55,107 nucleotides of DNA, taken from contig JAUJOW010000001.1 in NCBI GenBank assembly GCA_030447445.1, forward strand, positions 644,538-699,644, read 5' to 3'. The translations under genes were made by a program, and so were the position numbers. Under the pieces are notes generated by a model. The model was not told the DNA's origin and did no database searches. It worked only from the letters and a program-made list of their open reading frames with translations. This document shows positions 36,874-45,070 of this stretch, piece after piece. Position 1 is the stretch's first letter; every line of letters begins with the position of its first letter. Source of the DNA: Acidimicrobiales bacterium. GTDB lineage: Bacteria > Actinomycetota > Acidimicrobiia > Acidimicrobiales > Iamiaceae.

Positions 36874-39480
36874 GTGCTCACCGCCGAAGACCAGTACCGC
36901 CTGCCCCGCACCGTCGTCCCCTCCCGCTACGAGCTGACCCTCGAGCCCGACCTGGCCGCCGCCACCTTCGCCGGCTCCGAAGCGGTGACCGTGGAGGTGG
37001 CGGAGCGGACCGACGAGGTCACGCTCAACGCCATCGAGCTGTCCATCGACGAGGCCTGGGTGGCCACGGCCGGAGGGCAGCGCATCGATGCCGGCGTGTC
37101 CTACGACGAGGAGACCGAGCGGGCCACCCTGGCGCTGGCCGAGACCCTCCCGGCCGGACCGGCCACCGTCCACACCCGCTTCCGGGGGGTGCTCAACGAC
37201 AAGCTCCACGGCTTCTACCGGTCGACCTTCACCACCGCCGACGGCGCCCGGGCCGTCATCGCCACCACGCAGTTCGAGTCCACCGACGCCCGCCGGGCCT
37301 TCCCGTGCTGGGACGAGCCCGACCGCAAGGCAGTCTTCTCGGTGACCCTCGTGGTCGACGAAGGGCTCACCGCCCTCTCCAACGCCGCCGAGGCCGGGAG
37401 CGAGCCGGCCACCGACGGCCGCCGCCGGGTCCGCTTCGCCGACACCATGGTGATGTCGACCTACCTGCTGGCCTTCATCGTGGGGCCGCTCGAGGTGACC
37501 GACCCCGTCGACGTCGGCGGCACCCCGCTGCGGGTCGCCCACCCCCCCGGCCAGGGTCACCTCACCGGCTTCGCCCTCGAGTCCGGCGCGTTCGCCCTCC
37601 GCTTCTTCGAGGACTACTTCGGCCTGCCGTACCCCGGCGGCAAGCTCGACCTGGTGGCCATCCCCGACTTCGCCTTCGGGGCCATGGAGAACCTCGGCTG
37701 CGTGACCTTCCGCGAGGCCCTCCTGCTGCTCGACACCGAGCGTTCCACGAAGGCCGAACAGCAGCGAGTGGCCGACGTGATCCACCACGAGATCGCTCAC
37801 ATGTGGTTCGGCGACCTCGTGACCATGAAGTGGTGGAACGGCATCTGGCTCAACGAGGCGTTCGCCACGTTCATGGAGATGTTGTGCACCGACGCCTTCC
37901 GACCGGAGTGGGACCGCTGGACCGACTTCGGCATCTCCCGTTCGGCGGCCTACGACACCGATGCCCTCGCCACCACCCGACCCGTCGAGTTCGAGGTGGT
38001 GTCGCCGGCCGAGGCCGAGGGGATGTTCGACGTCCTCACCTACGAGAAGGGCGCCGCCGTGGTGCGGATGCTCGAGCAGTACCTCGGCGGGGAGCGCTTC
38101 GCCGAGGGCATCCGCCGCTACATGGCCGCCCACCAGTACGGCAACACCGAGACCACCGACCTGTGGGACGCCATCGAGGAGGCCACCGGTGAGCCCGTGC
38201 GCCGCATCATGGACAGCTGGATCTTCCAGGGCGGCTACCCCGTGGTCGACGTCGAGCTGATCGACGAGAACCGCTCCTTGCGGTTGGCCCAGGAGCGGTT
38301 CCGCTACGCCGACGGCGAGCGATCGGGCGACGGCGGCGGGGCCCCCCGGTGGGCGGTGCCGGTCCTCGTCCGCTACGGCAGCGCCGAGGATGCCGCCGCC
38401 GCCGAGGGCGCGACGAGCTCGGCCCGGCTCGAGAAGGTCCTGCTCGACGACGACGCGGTCGACGTTCCCCTCGACGCCCCCGCCGACTGGGTGGTGGTCA
38501 ACAGCGGCGGCTCGGGCTTCTTCCGGGTTCGAGCCGGGCCACCGCTGCTGCGTGCCCTCACGTCGAGAGCCCAGAGCGAGCTCTCGCCCCTCGAGCGCTA
38601 CGGGCTGGTGGATGACGCGTGGGCGTCGGTGCTGGCCGGGACCACCGGGGTCCCCGCCTACCTGGACGTCCTGCGCACCATCGCCGCCGACGAGACCGAT
38701 CTGTCGGTGTGGCAGCGCCTGGTCGGCACCCTCCGCGCCCTGGACCGCATCGTGGACGACCAGGACGCCGAGGCGTTCCAAGGCCTCGTCCGCGCCCTTG
38801 TCGGCCCTGCCCTGCGCCGCCTCGGCGACGAGCCGACCCCCGGCGAGCCGGACCGGACGTCGGCCCTGCGGGCCACGCTGTTCGAGGCGCTCGGCCAGCT
38901 CGGAGCCGACGAGACGGTCCAGGCGAGGGCGGCGGCGCTGCACCGCCAGGGACTGGAGGAGCCCCGCTCGGTCGACCCGGACCTCCTCGACGCCGCCGTG
39001 CGGGTGCTGGCCGCCACCGGCGACGCCACCGTCTACGACGAGTTCGTGCTGCGCTCGTCGGAGGCCACGACCCCCCAGGACGAGCTCCGCTACCTCGGTG
39101 CCCTCGCCGACCTGCCCTCCGAAGAGCTGATCTCCCGGCTGCTCGTCCGCCTCCTCAGCGACGAGGTCCGCACCCAGGACGCGCCGTTCGTGCTGCGACG
39201 GGCCATCACCAACAAGGTCGGCGGCCCGACGGCGTGGACCTTCGTGCGCCGCAACTGGGAGGCCATCAACGAGCGGTTCCCGTCGAACAGCATCGCCCGG
39301 CTGCTCGAGGGCGTCCGTTCCCTGAACGAGCCGGTCGTGGCCGCCGACGTGGAGGCGTTCCTGGCCGAGCACCCGGTCCCACAAGGGGCCAAGGCCGTCG
39401 CCCAGCACATCGAGCGCATGCGGGTCAACGTGGCGCTCCGCCAGCGCGAGGCCGGCGCCCTTCACGACGCCCTGACCTGA
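36874..39480 (+). CDS. pepN: Aminopeptidase N (M1 metallopeptidase)
   Basis: A 868-residue M1 aminopeptidase that removes N-terminal residues from peptides in the cytoplasm. The substrate-anchoring GAMEN motif precedes the zinc site His305-Glu306-x-x-His309 and the third ligand Glu328, exactly 19 residues after His309. N-terminal beta domain (about 1-200), catalytic domain (to about 430) and an ERAP1-like C-terminal helical domain fill the usual length. No signal peptide. The GTG start follows TAGCTT by 6 nt. Intact, with no frameshift over 2.6 kb, unlike several neighbours. Confidence 0.96.
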   Translation: MLTAEDQYRLPRTVVPSRYELTLEPDLAAATFAGSEAVTVEVAERTDEVTLNAIELSIDEAWVATAGGQRIDAGVSYDEETERATLALAETLPAGPATVHTRFRGVLNDKLHGFYRSTFTTADGARAVIATTQFESTDARRAFPCWDEPDRKAVFSVTLVVDEGLTALSNAAEAGSEPATDGRRRVRFADTMVMSTYLLAFIVGPLEVTDPVDVGGTPLRVAHPPGQGHLTGFALESGAFALRFFEDYFGLPYPGGKLDLVAIPDFAFGAMENLGCVTFREALLLLDTERSTKAEQQRVADVIHHEIAHMWFGDLVTMKWWNGIWLNEAFATFMEMLCTDAFRPEWDRWTDFGISRSAAYDTDALATTRPVEFEVVSPAEAEGMFDVLTYEKGAAVVRMLEQYLGGERFAEGIRRYMAAHQYGNTETTDLWDAIEEATGEPVRRIMDSWIFQGGYPVVDVELIDENRSLRLAQERFRYADGERSGDGGGAPRWAVPVLVRYGSAEDAAAAEGATSSARLEKVLLDDDAVDVPLDAPADWVVVNSGGSGFFRVRAGPPLLRALTSRAQSELSPLERYGLVDDAWASVLAGTTGVPAYLDVLRTIAADETDLSVWQRLVGTLRALDRIVDDQDAEAFQGLVRALVGPALRRLGDEPTPGEPDRTSALRATLFEALGQLGADETVQARAAALHRQGLEEPRSVDPDLLDAAVRVLAATGDATVYDEFVLRSSEATTPQDELRYLGALADLPSEELISRLLVRLLSDEVRTQDAPFVLRRAITNKVGGPTAWTFVRRNWEAINERFPSNSIARLLEGVRSLNEPVVAADVEAFLAEHPVPQGAKAVAQHIERMRVNVALRQREAGALHDALT

Positions 39481-39537
39481 CGGCGGACGGCGGCGCCGCC
39501 CTGCTCGTCAGCCGACGGGGGGGACCGACCAGCCTGG

Positions 39538-40122
39538 TCAGCCCTCTTCGATCGAGTAGGTGAGGTTCCCGCCGCGGTCGCGGACGCGGGCCGTCACCCG
39601 GCGCTCCACCGAGCCGTCGGAGGCCGAGCACTCGAAGCTCTCACCGGGCGGCACGACCTTCACCTCGTCGTCACCGCAGTCGACCTCCACCTTCCCGCCC
39701 TCGAGCTGGGCGGTGATGGCGACGGTCAGCTCGTTGCGCACCGATGCCATGTCCAACACGGCGGCGGTGGGCTGGATGCGCAGGTTGCCGTCGGTGTCCC
39801 GTTGGGTCACCTCGACCGAGAGGGGGAGACCGGCGATGCGGACCCGGCAGGTGAAGGACCGCCCCTTCTCGACGTCGACCTGGTCAGGACACTGCGGAGC
39901 CGTCACCGGTAGGTCGAAGGTGGCGGCCAGCGACGAGCGGACCTCGGAGGCCACCCGGTCCATGTCGAGCTCGGGCTCCCGCCCACACCCGGCGGCGACC
40001 AAGGCCAGCACGCCGAGCACGCCGAGCACCAAGGCGGAGCGGAGTCCCGGGCGGGCACGAGGTGCGGTCGATGGCGCCCGCCGGACCGGCGAACGGTCCG
40101 CCGGGGCCCGGGCAGGGGACAC
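39538..40122 (-). CDS. DUF4333-type lipoprotein
   Basis: A 194-residue exported lipoprotein: LVLGVLGVLALVAAGC gives a lipobox with Cys46. The mature part contains two related halves, each with a paired-cysteine pattern (CPDQVDVEKGRSFTC and CGDDEVKVVPPGESFEC), typical of DUF4333 domains of actinobacteria. Two disulfides are likely outside the cell. Function unknown. The GTG at 40122 follows TAGGGT by 8 nt. It is convergent with pepN (57 nt). Confidence 0.83.
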   Translation of the reverse strand: MSPARAPADRSPVRRAPSTAPRARPGLRSALVLGVLGVLALVAAGCGREPELDMDRVASEVRSSLAATFDLPVTAPQCPDQVDVEKGRSFTCRVRIAGLPLSVEVTQRDTDGNLRIQPTAAVLDMASVRNELTVAITAQLEGGKVEVDCGDDEVKVVPPGESFECSASDGSVERRVTARVRDRGGNLTYSIEEG

Positions 40123-40130
40123 GGGTCGGC

Positions 40131-40136
40131 ACCCTA
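40131..40136 (-). promoter_or_regulatory. -10-like hexamer of DUF4333 gene
   Basis: TAGGGT on the minus strand, 8 nt before GTG 40122. Confidence 0.45.
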
Positions 40137-40179
40137 TGCGGCCCCGGCGAGCGGCCGTGGTCAGCGGGCGCCGGTGGCG

Positions 40180-40695
40180 TCACCCGAGGCACCGGGGGGC
40201 GAGGAGAGGGAGGACCAGTGCGACGCCGTCGGGGCAGGTCGGGTGAGTCGCCAACCAGTTCGGCAGGTCGGCGAAGGCCACCCAGTCGGTGGCCACCACC
40301 TCGCCGTCGGGGAAGGAGAAGGGGCCATCGCTGCGGGCGAGGAAGATCTCGGCCACCTCGTCCACCTCTTCGTCGTGGTAGAGACCGCCGCCGAGGCGCT
40401 CGACCGGCACGACCACACCGGCCTCCTCGGCCAGCTCCCGGCCGGCGGCCCCGACCCAGCTCTCACCCACGGCGACCACCCCGCCGAGGGCGACGTCCCA
40501 GCGCGACGGCCACACGTCCTTCCAGCCGGCCCGGCGGTGCACGAGCAACCGCTGGCCGGCGGTGTCGATCACCGCGACGAAGACGGTCCGGTGGCGCAGC
40601 CGGCAGCGGCGCATCTCCTCTCTCGTGACCAGGGCGACGACGACGCCGGCGGGGTCGACCACCTCGACGGCCTCCCGGCCGGCGGGGTGGGTCAC
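40180..40695 (-). CDS. Nudix hydrolase
   Basis: A 171-residue Nudix protein. The Nudix box starts at GGVVAVGESWVGAAGREL and ends AEEAGVVV, matching Gx5Ex7REUxEExGU. The segment RHRTVFVAVIDTAGQRLLVHRR before it resembles the isopentenyl-diphosphate isomerase-like Nudix group, which is often a diphosphate hydrolase with loose specificity. The GTG at 40695 overlaps the CoA-binding gene stop by 4 nt. It ends the minus-strand ferredoxin / reductase operon and is not obviously linked to it in function. Confidence 0.88.
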   Translation of the reverse strand: MTHPAGREAVEVVDPAGVVVALVTREEMRRCRLRHRTVFVAVIDTAGQRLLVHRRAGWKDVWPSRWDVALGGVVAVGESWVGAAGRELAEEAGVVVPVERLGGGLYHDEEVDEVAEIFLARSDGPFSFPDGEVVATDWVAFADLPNWLATHPTCPDGVALVLPLLAPRCLG

Positions 40696-41117
40696 CGCCG
40701 CCGGAGTCGGGGCAGCTCGATGCGGGGGCAGCGGTCCATGACCACGTCCAGGCCGGCGGCACGAGCCCGGCCGGCGGCGGCTTCGTCGACCACGCCGAGC
40801 TGCAGCCACACCGCCTTGGCCCCGACAGCCACGGCCTCGTCGACGTGGGTGCCCGCTTCGCTGGAGCGGCGGAACACGTCGACCACCTCCACGCCCACCG
40901 AGGTCGGCACCGAGGCGAGGGTGGGGTAGCACGGCTCGCCGAGGATCTCGTCCACCCCGGGGTGGACGGGCACCACCCGGTAGCCGTTGGCCTGCAGGAA
41001 GGCGGCCACACCGTGGCTGTCACGCCTCGGGTCGGGCGAGCAGCCGACCACCGCCCAGACGTGGGTGGTGGTCAGCACCCGGTCGATCACGGCCACCTCG
41101 TCATCCCGGCCGGTCAT
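40692..41117 (-). CDS. CoA-binding protein (YccU-like)
   Basis: A 141-residue protein with a CoA-binding Rossmann-like fold: WAVVGCSPDPRRDSHGVAAF at the N-terminus and the VVDVFRRSSE, AVWLQLGV and VVMDRCPRIE segments seen in the YccU/CoA-binding domain family. Such proteins bind CoA or NAD but have no settled role. Its ATG overlaps the ferredoxin reductase stop (ATGA), and its stop overlaps the Nudix start. Confidence 0.87.
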   Translation of the reverse strand: MTGRDDEVAVIDRVLTTTHVWAVVGCSPDPRRDSHGVAAFLQANGYRVVPVHPGVDEILGEPCYPTLASVPTSVGVEVVDVFRRSSEAGTHVDEAVAVGAKAVWLQLGVVDEAAAGRARAAGLDVVMDRCPRIELPRLRRR

Positions 41118-42328
41118 GGCCGGTCCCCCGCTCGGGCTTCGGTGAGGGCGTCGTCCCAGGCGACGCCATCGGCGATGCGGACCCGCCAGCGCACCGCCTG
41201 GGCCGGCCAGTTCATGGCCAGGGCCCCGATCACCTGCCCGTCCCGGCCGTACAAGGCGACGAAGCGGCGCTCGGACAGCGAGCCCATCACCACGGCCACC
41301 TCGGCGTCCAGCCCGGCGCGGCCGGCGAGCTGGATCTTCCGGTCGTACTGATCGGACCAGAACCACGGCACCGGGCAGTACGGCTGGCCGGCGCCGGGGC
41401 CCTCGCCGGCGAGCAGGCGCCGGGCGGCGTGGGCACCCTGTTGGACGGCGTTGTCCCAGTGCTCGACCCGCATCGCCTCCCCCACGTGGGCATGGGTCCA
41501 GCGGGCGACGTCGCCGGCGGCGACCACGCCCGGGGCGGCGAGACAGGTCTCGTCGCAGACCACCCCGTCGTCGAGGACGAGCCCCGAGCCCTCGAGCCAA
41601 CCCGTGGCCGGGGTGACGCCCACGCCGACGACCACGGCGTCGGCGTCCACGGCCGAGCCGTCGGCCAGCCGCACCCGCTCGACCCGGTCGGCACCGTCCA
41701 TGCCCTCGACCCCGGTGCCGAGGCGGAGGTCGACGCCGTGGTCGCGGTGCAGCTCACCACAGAGGGAGCCGATCTCGGTGCCGAGCACCCGGCCGAGGGG
41801 CACTGACAGGGCCTCCACGAGGGTGACCTCGATCCCCCGGCGCCGGCAGGTGGCGGCCACCTCGGCCCCGATGAACCCGGCGCCGACGACCACCACCCGG
41901 AGCGGTGCCCGGTCCAGGTCGGCCCGAAGGGCGAGGCAGTCGTCGACGGTGCGGAGCACGTGCACCCCCGCCATGTCCTCCGTGCCGGCCAGACGGCGAG
42001 GGGTGGCGCCGGTGGCGATGACCAGCCCGTCGTAGGCGACGGCGGTGCCGTCGGCCAATGACACCCTCCGGGCGGTGAGATCGAGGCCGGTGGCCCGCAC
42101 GCCGAGCCGCCAGTCGAGATCGAGGCCGTCGTCGAGCCCCGCGGAGAGGGCCGTGCGCTCCGGCTGCCAGTCACCGGCCAGCACCTGCTTGGACAGCGGT
42201 GGGCGGTCATAGGGGCGATGGGGCTCCTCGCCCACCATGGTGATCGTGCCGTCGAACCCCTCGCTGCGCAGGGTCTGGGCCGCCCGTGAACCGGCCAACG
42301 ACGCCCCGACCACGCAGACCGACCGCAT
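41114..42328 (-). CDS. Ferredoxin--NAD(P)+ reductase (FAD-dependent)
   Basis: A 404-residue putidaredoxin-reductase-type flavoprotein. FAD motif VVGASLAGSRAAQTLR lies at the N-terminus, PYDRPPLSKQVL soon after, a second GxGxxG (VVGAGFIGAEVA) near 150 binds NAD(P)H, and AAGDVARW precedes the C-terminal interface domain. It moves electrons from NAD(P)H to a ferredoxin. The ferredoxin gene ends 10 nt upstream on the same strand, so the two form an electron-transfer pair that could serve the P450s of the window. Confidence 0.93.
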   Translation of the reverse strand: MRSVCVVGASLAGSRAAQTLRSEGFDGTITMVGEEPHRPYDRPPLSKQVLAGDWQPERTALSAGLDDGLDLDWRLGVRATGLDLTARRVSLADGTAVAYDGLVIATGATPRRLAGTEDMAGVHVLRTVDDCLALRADLDRAPLRVVVVGAGFIGAEVAATCRRRGIEVTLVEALSVPLGRVLGTEIGSLCGELHRDHGVDLRLGTGVEGMDGADRVERVRLADGSAVDADAVVVGVGVTPATGWLEGSGLVLDDGVVCDETCLAAPGVVAAGDVARWTHAHVGEAMRVEHWDNAVQQGAHAARRLLAGEGPGAGQPYCPVPWFWSDQYDRKIQLAGRAGLDAEVAVVMGSLSERRFVALYGRDGQVIGALAMNWPAQAVRWRVRIADGVAWDDALTEARAGDRP

Positions 42329-42337
42329 CCCCCGCGG

Positions 42338-42532
42338 TCAGTCCTCGGCGATGGCGATGGCCTGCTTGGGGCAGCGGCGCACCGCCTCCTCGACCTTCGG
42401 ACGCAGGGCCTCGTCGGGGGTCTCGTCCAGCACGTAGAGGAAGTCGTCGTCGCGCACCTCGAACACCTCGGGGGCGACGACCATGCACACGGCGTTGCTC
42501 TCGCACAGGTCGAAATCGACGACGACGCGCAT
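42338..42532 (-). CDS. [3Fe-4S]-type ferredoxin
   Basis: A 64-residue ferredoxin with CESNAVC (Cys10 and Cys16) and a CP near residue 54. The central position of Cys-x-x-?-x-x-Cys is Asn here but Ser in the ferredoxin at 15381, so the two probably have different redox behaviour. Ten nt upstream of the ferredoxin reductase gene. A TAGGTT box (42573-42578, minus strand) and a GGGGGG ribosome site fit its expression. No P450 lies next to it, so it may serve those at 14-21 kb. Confidence 0.92.
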   Translation of the reverse strand: MRVVVDFDLCESNAVCMVVAPEVFEVRDDDFLYVLDETPDEALRPKVEEAVRRCPKQAIAIAED

Positions 42533-42698
42533 CGGACCCCCCAGAGCGGTGACGGCGGGTTGGCCGCGGCCAAACCTAGCCAACCGGCGAGTCCGACCAC
42601 GCTGCCCCGGCTCGCCGGCGGCGCTGGCTAGCGTGGCGGGAGGTCGACCTGGGACGGGCCGAGCGGTTGCCGTTGTGCGGCGAGATCGAGGAGCGAGC

Positions 42699-42995
42699 GT
42701 GGCCAAGCGACGGTTGGGAGGGCCGTTGGTCGCCGTCGTCCTGCTCGTGGTCCTCTTCGTCGGCCCCGGCTGCGGCGACGCCGAGATCACCCAGGACCGC
42801 TTCCGCACCCAGCTCGTCGAGTCCGGCGAGGGACGCATCTCCCCTGAACGGGCCGAGTGCGTCACCGACGCCCTGTTCGAGGAGCTGGACCAGGAGGACA
42901 TCGAGGTCCTCTACGCCGCCCAATCCGCCGACGACGTGCCAGAGGCCACGGCCCGCCGCCTCGAGCGCGCCATCGAGGCCTGCACCGCCGAGTAA
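42699..42995 (+). CDS. Small secreted lipoprotein-like protein
   Basis: A 98-residue protein. GTG 42699 is preceded by GAGGAG. The signal LVAVVLLVVLFVGPGC ends in a lipobox-like Cys; the mature part is acidic and helical (RAECVTDALFEELDQEDIEVLYAAQ) with two cysteines (in AECVTD and IEACTAE) that may pair. It resembles small cysteine-bearing exported proteins common in Acidimicrobiia-type genomes, but I cannot name a family. TAGCGT at 42629 is a plausible -10 box. Confidence 0.65.
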   Translation: MAKRRLGGPLVAVVLLVVLFVGPGCGDAEITQDRFRTQLVESGEGRISPERAECVTDALFEELDQEDIEVLYAAQSADDVPEATARRLERAIEACTAE

Positions 42996-43187
42996 GGCAC
43001 CGTCCCCCCCCCCGTTCTGCGTGCTGAGGGCACCAACCACCGGTCGCCCCGGCAGAAGAACCGACCGTCGTGCCTCTGACGCCTCGTGACCACCCAGGGC
43101 GGCTTTTCCCGGGCGGTCTGCGTCATCGGCCTGCGGACGGGTAGAAACCGCAGCACTTGGCCCGCGTTGACGACGAGGAGAAGCGAC

Positions 43188-43964
43188 ATGAGCCAGCAAG
43201 GCACCGGCGAGACGCCGGGAGCATCGCAGCAGGTGAAGGACACGGCAGCGACCGCCGCCGCCAAGACCAGTGAGGTGGCCGGCACCGCCAAGGAGGGCAC
43301 CAAGGAGGTCGCGTCGGAGGCCACCCAGCAGGCCGGCCAGGTCGCCCGGGAGGCGTCGGCGCAGGCCCGAGAGCTGGTCGGACAGGCCCGGACCGAGCTG
43401 CGGGACCAGGCGTCCCAGCAGGCGGGGCGGGCCGCCGAGCGGGTGCGCACCCTGTCCGAGCAGGTGCAGGCGCTGACTGATGGTCGTCCCGAGGAGGCCG
43501 GGCCGGTCGGCGACTACGCCCGCCAGGCCGGCGACAAGCTTCAACAGGTGGCCAGCCGGCTCGACGAGGGAGGCCTCGACGGGGTCTTCGAGGACGTCCA
43601 GGGCTTCGCTCGCCGGCGCCCGGGCGCGTTCCTCGCCGGCGCCGCCGTGGCCGGTTTCGCGGTGGGGCGCATGGTGCGGGGAGCACAGAGCGCCGCCCAG
43701 AGCCAGAGCCAGGGTCCGGACAGCTCCGGCTACCCAGCGCCAGGGGCCTACGGCACGCCCCCGATCGACGTGGCCATGCCTCCGGCCCAGCCGGGGCTCG
43801 TCGATCCCGTCGCCGGGCCGGTGACCGGCGGGCCGGCGTCGGGTGCCCCGGTGGCCGGAGGACCGGCGACGCCCGGCGCCTACCCACCACCACCACCGCC
43901 ACCACCACCGCCGCCGCCGCAGGCTCCCCCGGCACCGTGGCCGCCGGCCGAAGGACGGACCTGA
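43188..43964 (+). CDS. LEA-like/apolipoprotein-like helical protein with proline-rich tail
   Basis: A 258-residue protein. Residues 1-120 are amphipathic helical repeats rich in Ala/Gln/Lys/Glu (KTSEVAGTAKEGTKEVASEA and similar), as in LEA or apolipophorin-like proteins. A short hydrophobic helix (GAFLAGAAVAGFAVGRMV) follows, then a proline-rich tail with a run of 12 prolines. ATG 43188 has a GAGGAGAAG site. First of a three-gene plus-strand cluster with a holin-like membrane protein and a DUF3618 protein; a role at the inner face of the membrane under stress is inferred. Confidence 0.75.
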   Translation: MSQQGTGETPGASQQVKDTAATAAAKTSEVAGTAKEGTKEVASEATQQAGQVAREASAQARELVGQARTELRDQASQQAGRAAERVRTLSEQVQALTDGRPEEAGPVGDYARQAGDKLQQVASRLDEGGLDGVFEDVQGFARRRPGAFLAGAAVAGFAVGRMVRGAQSAAQSQSQGPDSSGYPAPGAYGTPPIDVAMPPAQPGLVDPVAGPVTGGPASGAPVAGGPATPGAYPPPPPPPPPPPPQAPPAPWPPAEGRT

Positions 43965-44395
43965 TGTCGTCGGTCGACCGCCCGGAGGGGGTTGACCTCT
44001 CCCAGGAGCCGAAGCAGCCCGACAAGTCACTCGGGCAGCTCTTCTCGGAGATGACCAGCGACCTGAGCACGCTGATGCGCAAGGAGGTCGAGCTGGCCAA
44101 GGTGGAGACGAAGGAGGAGGTGTCGCGTGCCGGCAAGGCGGGCGGCATGTTGGGAGCGGGCGGCTTCGCCGGCTACATGGCCCTCCTGTTCCTGTCGTTT
44201 GCCCTCGCCTGGTTGCTCGACGAGGTCATGCACGTCGCCTTGGCCTTCCTCATCGTCGGCCTCGTGTACGCCATCGCCGCCGCCGTCCTCATCGTGACCG
44301 GTCGCACGAAGCTGCAGCAGGTCAACCCCGTTCCTGAACAGACAGTCGAAACCCTGAAGGAGGATGTGCAGTGGGCCAAAGCGCAGAAGAACTGA
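43964..44395 (+). CDS. Phage-holin-like (Hol_Ph/DUF1469-type) membrane protein
   Basis: A 143-residue protein: an amphipathic N-terminal helix (LFSEMTSDLSTLMRKEVELAKVE) then two membrane helices (GFAGYMALLFLSFALAWLL and VALAFLIVGLVYAIAAAVLIV). This is the common actinobacterial phage-holin-family protein, which is chromosomal and not a sign of a prophage. The ATG overlaps the stop of the preceding gene (TGATG); AAGGA lies upstream. The 3' end overlaps the DUF3618 start by 25 nt. Confidence 0.85.
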   Translation: MSSVDRPEGVDLSQEPKQPDKSLGQLFSEMTSDLSTLMRKEVELAKVETKEEVSRAGKAGGMLGAGGFAGYMALLFLSFALAWLLDEVMHVALAFLIVGLVYAIAAAVLIVTGRTKLQQVNPVPEQTVETLKEDVQWAKAQKN

Positions 44396-44997
44396 GGCGG
44401 GACATCGAGCGGACGAGAGGTGATCTCGGGGAGCATCTCGACGCCATCGGTGACCGGGTCAGCCCGGGCCGGATGGTCGAGCGTCGCAAGAACCGGATGC
44501 GAGCCGGGATGGAGACGTTGCGGGAGCGGGTGATGGGTGTCCCCTCCACCGTCTCCGGAGCCGTCTCCGGCCATGCTTCGTCGGCCGGCAGCGGTGCCGC
44601 CGAGGCGGCCTCGGCCGTCGGCGACGCCGTGAAGGGCGCCCCCGACACCGCCCGCCAGCAAGCGCAGGGCAACCCGCTGCTCGCAGGAGCGGTGGCTTTC
44701 GGCGCCGGCCTCGCCGCCGCCGCCATCTTCCCGGCCACCCAGGCCGAAGAAAGCGCCGCCCAGGGCCTGAAGGATGCCGCCGCCGAGCCGCTGAAGCAGG
44801 AGGCGACCAACGTCGCCAAGGAGGTTGCCTCCAACCTGCAGGAGCCGGCCCAGCAGGCGGCCGACCAGCTCAAGCAGACGGCGCAGTCCTCGGCCGAGCA
44901 GGTGAAGAGCACGGCGCAGTCCTCGGCCGAACAGACCAAGCAGGCCGGCACGCAGGCCGCCCAGGACGTCAAGAAGAAGGCGCCCGGTACGAGCTGA
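44371..44997 (+). CDS. DUF3618 protein with LEA-like repeats
   Basis: A 208-residue protein. Residues 1-45 match DUF3618 (AEELRRDIERTRGDLGEHLD then AIGDRVSPGRMVERRK). A hydrophobic helix at about 100-120 (LLAGAVAFGAGLAAAAIF) follows. The C-terminus has short repeats (QSSAEQVKSTA, QSSAEQTKQAG). GTG 44371 sits 7 nt after AAGGAGG, an excellent ribosome site lying inside the previous gene. Typical partner of the holin-like gene; function unknown but probably tied to the membrane. Confidence 0.83.
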   Translation: MGQSAEELRRDIERTRGDLGEHLDAIGDRVSPGRMVERRKNRMRAGMETLRERVMGVPSTVSGAVSGHASSAGSGAAEAASAVGDAVKGAPDTARQQAQGNPLLAGAVAFGAGLAAAAIFPATQAEESAAQGLKDAAAEPLKQEATNVAKEVASNLQEPAQQAADQLKQTAQSSAEQVKSTAQSSAEQTKQAGTQAAQDVKKKAPGTS

Positions 44998-45012
44998 GCC
45001 AATCCTTGACGA

Positions 45013-45045
45013 GGGCGCCCGGGCCATCTGGCGGTCCGGGCGTCC
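45013..45045. terminator. Hairpin between convergent genes
   Basis: GGGCGCCCGG and CCGGGCGTCC can pair over about 10 bp (one G-U) around a 13-nt loop, between the stops at 44997 and 45071. A bidirectional terminator is likely. Confidence 0.5.
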
Positions 45046-45070
45046 TGTCGCGCCTCGCGTTGGGCCGGTG

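Noticed and set aside
34999-39465. A 1,488-residue open frame on the minus strand across pepN
   Set aside because: Only the last 278 codons (PNP) have homology and a start; the rest is antisense to intact pepN, an artefact of high GC.
43892-43924. CCACCACCACC run as a microsatellite
   Set aside because: It encodes the proline tail of the LEA-like protein in frame; no frameshift results.
43964-44395. Prophage, because of a holin-family protein
   Set aside because: This family is chromosomal in actinobacteria; no other phage gene is nearby.
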